From the NCBI GenBank assembly GCA_018660305.1, contig JABJKO010000123.1, positions 1 to 27,442 of the forward strand: a stretch of DNA of 27,442 bases, read 5' to 3'. Position 1 is the stretch's first letter, and the number at the start of each line of letters is the position of its first letter. Shown here piece by piece: positions 23,769-27,442 of this stretch. The stretch comes from Rhodospirillaceae bacterium. GTDB lineage: Bacteria; Pseudomonadota; Alphaproteobacteria; MPNO01; UBA2964. Below the pieces are notes generated by a model, which ran no database searches, was not told where the DNA came from, and was given only the letters and a program-made list of their open reading frames with translations. The position numbers and the translations under genes are program-made.

Positions 23769-23836
23769 AACACCAAATTTTTTGTCTCTTTATGGGCGCG
23801 CCGGAATCGCTATGTTATGGTCTCCATACGGAATTT

Positions 23837-25792
23837 ATGAAGGGCAGGATGCCTTCCTCGGATAAATTGTCGAAGGTCAACCGACCGACGATCGCTTGCA
23901 CCCATGACGTCTTTATGGCGCTCGTGTCGCTGCCGCTGTCGCTGTTCCTGCGCATCGGTATGGACATCACCTATTACGATCATACGACCATCGCCCTGGC
24001 TGCCGTATTGTTCGCCGCCATCGCTTTTGTCGTGTTCTGGTCCATGCGGCTTTATCGCGGCGTCTGGCGATATGCATCTCTCAATGATTTGTCAGCCATC
24101 ACCAAGGCCGTCACCTTTGCCATCCTCATCTTCGTGCCGTTGATGTTTCTGTTGAACCGGCTCGAATGGCTGCCGCGGTCGACGCTCTTTATTAACTGGT
24201 TCGTTCTCATCGCACTGCTTGGCGGACCCCGTTTTCTCTATCGCCGCTTCAAGGACAAGCGTAGCGGGCATGCGGCGGATGAGACGCTGAGCCGCCGGGT
24301 GCCGGTCCTGCTGGTCGGGGCGGGCGATGCGGCGGAAATGTTTATCCGCGCCCTGGGCCGCAATCCGATGGGCGCTTATGAAGTTGTCGGCATCATCGAC
24401 GAAAAGGGCGGACGGGTCGGCCGTAATATCCACGGTGTCCATGTGCTGGGGACGGTCCAGGATATTCCCGCCGTGGTCGATGGGCTCAGCCAGGGCGGCA
24501 AACGGCCGCAGCGTGTCATCGTCACGAAGGACGATGTCGAGACCGATACCATGCGCGCGCTGATCGATGTTTCCGACCGGCTGGGTTTTTCCCTCGCGCG
24601 ATTGCCCAGTCTGACGGATTTCCGGAGCGACGTTGCCGAAAGCGTCCAGGTGCGCCCCATCGCCATCGAAGACGTTCTCGGCCGCGCCCAGCATGTTCTG
24701 GATCGCGCCAGCATGCAGGCGCTGATCAAGGGCAGGCGAGTTCTTGTGACCGGCGCGGGGGGCACCATCGGCGGCGAGCTTGCGCGCCAGCTTGCCGGGT
24801 TTCAGCCGGCCCATCTGTGTCTTCTGGATGCGTCGGAATACGCGCTCTATTCCATTGATCTCGAGATCGGCGAGGCTTACCCGGATCTCGATCGGTCCTC
24901 TGTGATTGCCGATGTCCGTGATGCCGGACGCGTGGCCCAGATCATGGGGTCGGAAGCTCCCGAACTGGTGTTTCACGCCGCCGCGCTCAAACATGTGCCC
25001 ATCGTCGAAGCGCACCCGGGGGAGGGTATCCGGACCAATATTCTGGGGACCAAGATTGTGGCCGATTGCTGCCGCGCGGCCAATGTCGCCGCCATGGTCC
25101 TGATTTCCACCGACAAGGCGGTCAACCCGACCAGCGTCATGGGGGCCAGCAAACGGATCGCTGAAACCTACTGTCAGGCGCTCGATATCGTGGAAAACGC
25201 GCCGTCTGAATCGGCCAAGGGCGGTACGCGGTATATTACCGTCCGGTTCGGCAATGTGCTGGGCTCCACCGGATCGGTGGTGCCGCTATTCCAGCGCCAG
25301 CTCGCGTCCGGGGGGCCGTTGACCGTTACCCATCCCGATATGCAGCGCTATTTTATGACCGTGCGCGAAGCCGTGGAGCTTGTGCTGGAGGCCAGCGTGC
25401 TCGGGACCCGCGATGCGCGCGAGCCCGGGAAAATCTACGTTCTGGATATGGGTGATCCCATCAAGATCATGGATCTGGCCCGGCAAATGATTCTCCTGGC
25501 CGGTAAAAAACCGGAAATCGATATCCGCATTGAAATCACCGGTCTGCGACCGGGAGAAAAGCTGTACGAGGAAATCCTCCACGATTCCGAGCCGCCGGAG
25601 ACCACCGACTATGCCGGTATTCTGCTGGCCGCGCCGCGCACCGCCGAGCTCGATCCGCTGTCGGAGATCATCGAGTCGCTGGTTGCCGCCGCCCGCGACG
25701 GCGATGAGACTGCCATTATCGACCTGCTGCGCAAACATGTTCCTGAATACCGTCCAGAGGCCGGTGGGCCCATACGGGCGGTCGCGTCATAA
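23837..25792 (+). CDS. WbpM/FlaA1/CapD-family UDP-N-acetylhexosamine 4,6-dehydratase, membrane-bound
   Basis: From ATG 23837 the protein has 651 residues, the size of the long WbpM type; an in-frame ATG at 23792 would add 15 unusual residues, and ATG 23849 follows AAGGG. Four hydrophobic helices occupy about residues 20-125. A first Rossmann domain begins [19 protein letters not shown] (near 154), and the catalytic SDR domain begins [18 protein letters not shown] (near 301). The active site is [17 protein letters not shown] (near 422), where the usual Tyr is Met as in this family, followed by [16 protein letters not shown] and [10 protein letters not shown]. It should convert UDP-GlcNAc to the 4-keto-6-deoxy intermediate for the reductase upstream. 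It follows a terminator, so it probably has its own promoter. Confidence 0.92.
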   Translation: MKGRMPSSDKLSKVNRPTIACTHDVFMALVSLPLSLFLRIGMDITYYDHTTIALAAVLFAAIAFVVFWSMRLYRGVWRYASLNDLSAITKAVTFAILIFVPLMFLLNRLEWLPRSTLFINWFVLIALLGGPRFLYRRFKDKRSGHAADETLSRRVPVLLVGAGDAAEMFIRALGRNPMGAYEVVGIIDEKGGRVGRNIHGVHVLGTVQDIPAVVDGLSQGGKRPQRVIVTKDDVETDTMRALIDVSDRLGFSLARLPSLTDFRSDVAESVQVRPIAIEDVLGRAQHVLDRASMQALIKGRRVLVTGAGGTIGGELARQLAGFQPAHLCLLDASEYALYSIDLEIGEAYPDLDRSSVIADVRDAGRVAQIMGSEAPELVFHAAALKHVPIVEAHPGEGIRTNILGTKIVADCCRAANVAAMVLISTDKAVNPTSVMGASKRIAETYCQALDIVENAPSESAKGGTRYITVRFGNVLGSTGSVVPLFQRQLASGGPLTVTHPDMQRYFMTVREAVELVLEASVLGTRDAREPGKIYVLDMGDPIKIMDLARQMILLAGKKPEIDIRIEITGLRPGEKLYEEILHDSEPPETTDYAGILLAAPRTAELDPLSEIIESLVAAARDGDETAIIDLLRKHVPEYRPEAGGPIRAVAS

Positions 25793-25826
25793 GTCAAAAA
25801 AAGCGTCACAATCCAAAGAAACACTG

Positions 25827-27404
25827 ATGTCTGATCAAAAAATTACCCGCGCCCTGATCTCCGTTTCCGACAAGGAGGGTCTTGTCGAATTTGGCAAATT
25901 TCTCGCCCAGCAGGGGGTGGAAATCCTGTCCACCGGCGGCTCGGCGGCGGCCCTTGCGGCGGCTGGCGTGCCGGTTACCCAGGTCGGCGACCATACGGGC
26001 TTTCCCGAGATCATGGATGGCAGGGTCAAGACCCTGCACCCCAAGATCCATGGCGGCATATTGGCCCGCCGCCCCGATCCTACCCATGTTGCGGCCATGA
26101 AAGAGCATGGCATCGCACCCATCGATCTGGTGGCGATCAACCTCTATCCTTTTGAGGCGACCGTGGCAGCGGGGGCGGATTTCGAGACCTGTATCGAGAA
26201 TATCGACATCGGCGGTCCGGCCATGGTCCGGGCGGCGGCCAAGAACCATGAAAGCGTCACCATCGTCACCGACCCGGCGGATTATGCGGTTGTCATGGAA
26301 GAAATGCAGGCCCATGACGGCGCGACCACGGCCGGTCTGCGCCAGCGCCTCGCCGGTGCGGCCTATGCGAGGACCGCCGCCTACGACAGCGCCATCGCCA
26401 CCTGGTTCGCGGGGCAGAATGGCGAAACCTTTCCCCCCCGCCACAGCCTGTCGGGCACCCGCGCCCAGATCATGCGCTATGGCGAAAACCCCCACCAGGA
26501 GGCGGCATTCTACAAGACCGCCGACAATCGCCCCGGTGTCGCGACGGCCCGGCAGATCCAGGGCAAGGAGCTCTCCTATAACAATCTGAACGATACCGAC
26601 GCGGCATTTGAGCTGGTCGCTGAATTCGATCAGCCGGCCGTCGCCATCATCAAGCACGCCAACCCGTGCGGGGTAGCGCTGGGCAGCGATCTGGGCGACG
26701 CCTTTGCCAAGGCCCTGCGGTGCGATCCGGTGAGCGCCTTTGGCGGCATCATCGCGGTCAACCGGCCGCTGGATGGGGCGGCGGCGGAGGCCATGGCCAA
26801 GCTGTTTCTCGAAGTCATCATCGCGCCGGATATCTCGCCCGACGCAAATGCTATTCTGGCCAATAAGAAGAACCTGCGGGTTCTGGCGACCGGCGCCATG
26901 CCTGATCCCGGTGCTTCCGGCATGACCATCAAGGCGCTGGCCGGCGGGTTTCTGCTGCAGGGCCGCGATGCGGCGCGGGTCGGTGCGGACGATCTGACCT
27001 GTGCCACCGAGCGGGCGCCCAGCGATCGGGAGCTGGCCGATTTGCTGTTCGCCTTCACCATTTGCAAGCATGTGAAATCCAACGCCATCGTCTACGCCAG
27101 GGATGGTGCGACGGTGGGTATCGGCGCCGGCCAGATGAGCCGGGTGGATTCCTGCCGCATTGCCGCGCAGAAATCCGCCGACGCGGCCGAAGCCGCCGGC
27201 GAGCTGGAGCCGCTGGCCAAGGGATCGGTGGTGGCCTCCGATGCTTTCTTTCCGTTTGCCGATGGTTTGCTGACCGCCGCCGCAGCGGGGGCTACCGCGG
27301 TTATCCAGCCCGGCGGCTCGATCCGCGACGACGAGGTCATCGCCGCCGCCAACGACCAAAACCTCGCCATGGTCCTGACCGGCATCCGCCACTTCCGGCA
27401 CTAG
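25827..27404 (+). CDS. purH: Bifunctional AICAR transformylase/IMP cyclohydrolase
   Basis: A 525-residue protein, the standard PurH length, from ATG 25827 ([19 protein letters not shown]). The N-terminal IMP cyclohydrolase/MGS-like domain shows [33 protein letters not shown] and NLYPFEATV. The C-terminal AICAR transformylase shows [36 protein letters not shown] with Lys276 and the catalytic His277, [10 protein letters not shown], and the end [14 protein letters not shown] ... [11 protein letters not shown]. It performs the last two steps of purine synthesis in the cytoplasm. This housekeeping gene marks the border of the polysaccharide locus. It begins 34 nt after the WbpM-like gene with no terminator between, so read-through is expected. 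The start has only a weak purine-rich upstream stretch (AAAGAAA). Confidence 0.98.
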   Translation: MSDQKITRALISVSDKEGLVEFGKFLAQQGVEILSTGGSAAALAAAGVPVTQVGDHTGFPEIMDGRVKTLHPKIHGGILARRPDPTHVAAMKEHGIAPIDLVAINLYPFEATVAAGADFETCIENIDIGGPAMVRAAAKNHESVTIVTDPADYAVVMEEMQAHDGATTAGLRQRLAGAAYARTAAYDSAIATWFAGQNGETFPPRHSLSGTRAQIMRYGENPHQEAAFYKTADNRPGVATARQIQGKELSYNNLNDTDAAFELVAEFDQPAVAIIKHANPCGVALGSDLGDAFAKALRCDPVSAFGGIIAVNRPLDGAAAEAMAKLFLEVIIAPDISPDANAILANKKNLRVLATGAMPDPGASGMTIKALAGGFLLQGRDAARVGADDLTCATERAPSDRELADLLFAFTICKHVKSNAIVYARDGATVGIGAGQMSRVDSCRIAAQKSADAAEAAGELEPLAKGSVVASDAFFPFADGLLTAAAAGATAVIQPGGSIRDDEVIAAANDQNLAMVLTGIRHFRH

Positions 27405-27410
27405 TGCATT

Positions 27411-27426
27411 TTCCGTTTAGACGGAA
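27411..27426. repeat. Inverted repeat downstream of purH
   Basis: TTCCGT-TTAG-ACGGAA forms a 6-bp stem with a 4-nt loop, 6 nt after the purH stop. No T-run follows, so it is not a classical intrinsic terminator. It could be an RNA stabiliser, a protein site or a dispersed repeat; the window ends 16 nt later. Confidence 0.5.
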
Positions 27427-27442
27427 CCGGCCCGCTCCCCCA

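Noticed and set aside
23782..23816. Possible promoter for the WbpM-like gene: TTGTCT and TATGTT
   Set aside because: The spacer would be 23 nt, outside the usual range. A promoter is expected here because of the upstream terminator, but I cannot place it.
25806..27401. 531-codon open frame antisense to purH
   Set aside because: Mirror of a GC-rich real gene; the translation is rich in Gly, Arg and His with no domain, while purH on the + strand is unmistakable.

Overview
All 27.4 kb read on the + strand as a dense surface-polysaccharide biosynthesis locus of a Gram-negative bacterium, most likely an alphaproteobacterium. That placement is an inference from the moderately high GC, the WbpM/WbpV/WbuB-type genes and the purH at the right end; no rRNA or other taxonomic marker is present. 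I see 21 large protein genes plus one small membrane-protein gene of 51 codons, no RNA genes, no insertion sequences and no CRISPR. No gap exceeds about 180 nt and several genes overlap by ATGA or GTGA, so most of the locus looks like one long operon.

Layout. (1) 1-3.6 kb, decoration genes: a 5'-truncated NodU-type carbamoyltransferase, a methyltransferase and a membrane-anchored SGNH hydrolase-like protein. (2) 3.6-7.6 kb, sugar or acid precursor genes: a divergent KdsB-like cytidylyltransferase, a GmhA-like SIS isomerase, a HAD phosphatase, a putative sugar O-methyltransferase and a D-2-hydroxyacid dehydrogenase. (3) 7.6-11.2 kb: a heparinase II/III-like protein, a GT2 glycosyltransferase and a methyltransferase. 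(4) 11.3-15 kb, lipid-linked sugar module: the small membrane protein, a GT-C (GT39/PMT-like) membrane glycosyltransferase, a methyltransferase and a DPM1-like GT2. (5) 15.1-18.9 kb: a Wzy/ligase-like polytopic protein and a protein with two complete GT4 glycosyltransferases in one chain. (6) 19-21.5 kb: a phosphoenolpyruvate mutase fused to a nucleotidyltransferase, then a GmhB-like HAD phosphatase. (7) 21.5-25.8 kb: WbuB-like GT4, WbpV-like 4-reductase and WbpM-like 4,6-dehydratase, the route to a UDP-6-deoxy-HexNAc. (8) 25.8-27.4 kb: purH, the housekeeping flank. An intrinsic terminator at about 23.75 kb separates wbpM-purH from the genes before it.

The most interesting signal is the PEP mutase-nucleotidyltransferase fusion. 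It carries the EDK-x5-NS signature that marks true phosphonate-forming enzymes, so this polysaccharide is probably decorated with a C-P-bonded group activated as a nucleotide. No phosphonopyruvate decarboxylase or AEP transaminase is visible in the window, so the step that pulls the unfavourable mutase equilibrium is missing. The 2-hydroxyacid dehydrogenase at 6.7 kb could supply it by making phosphonolactate; this is a hypothesis. No flippase, initiating phosphoglycosyltransferase or export/chain-length gene is visible, so the locus probably continues to the left of the window.
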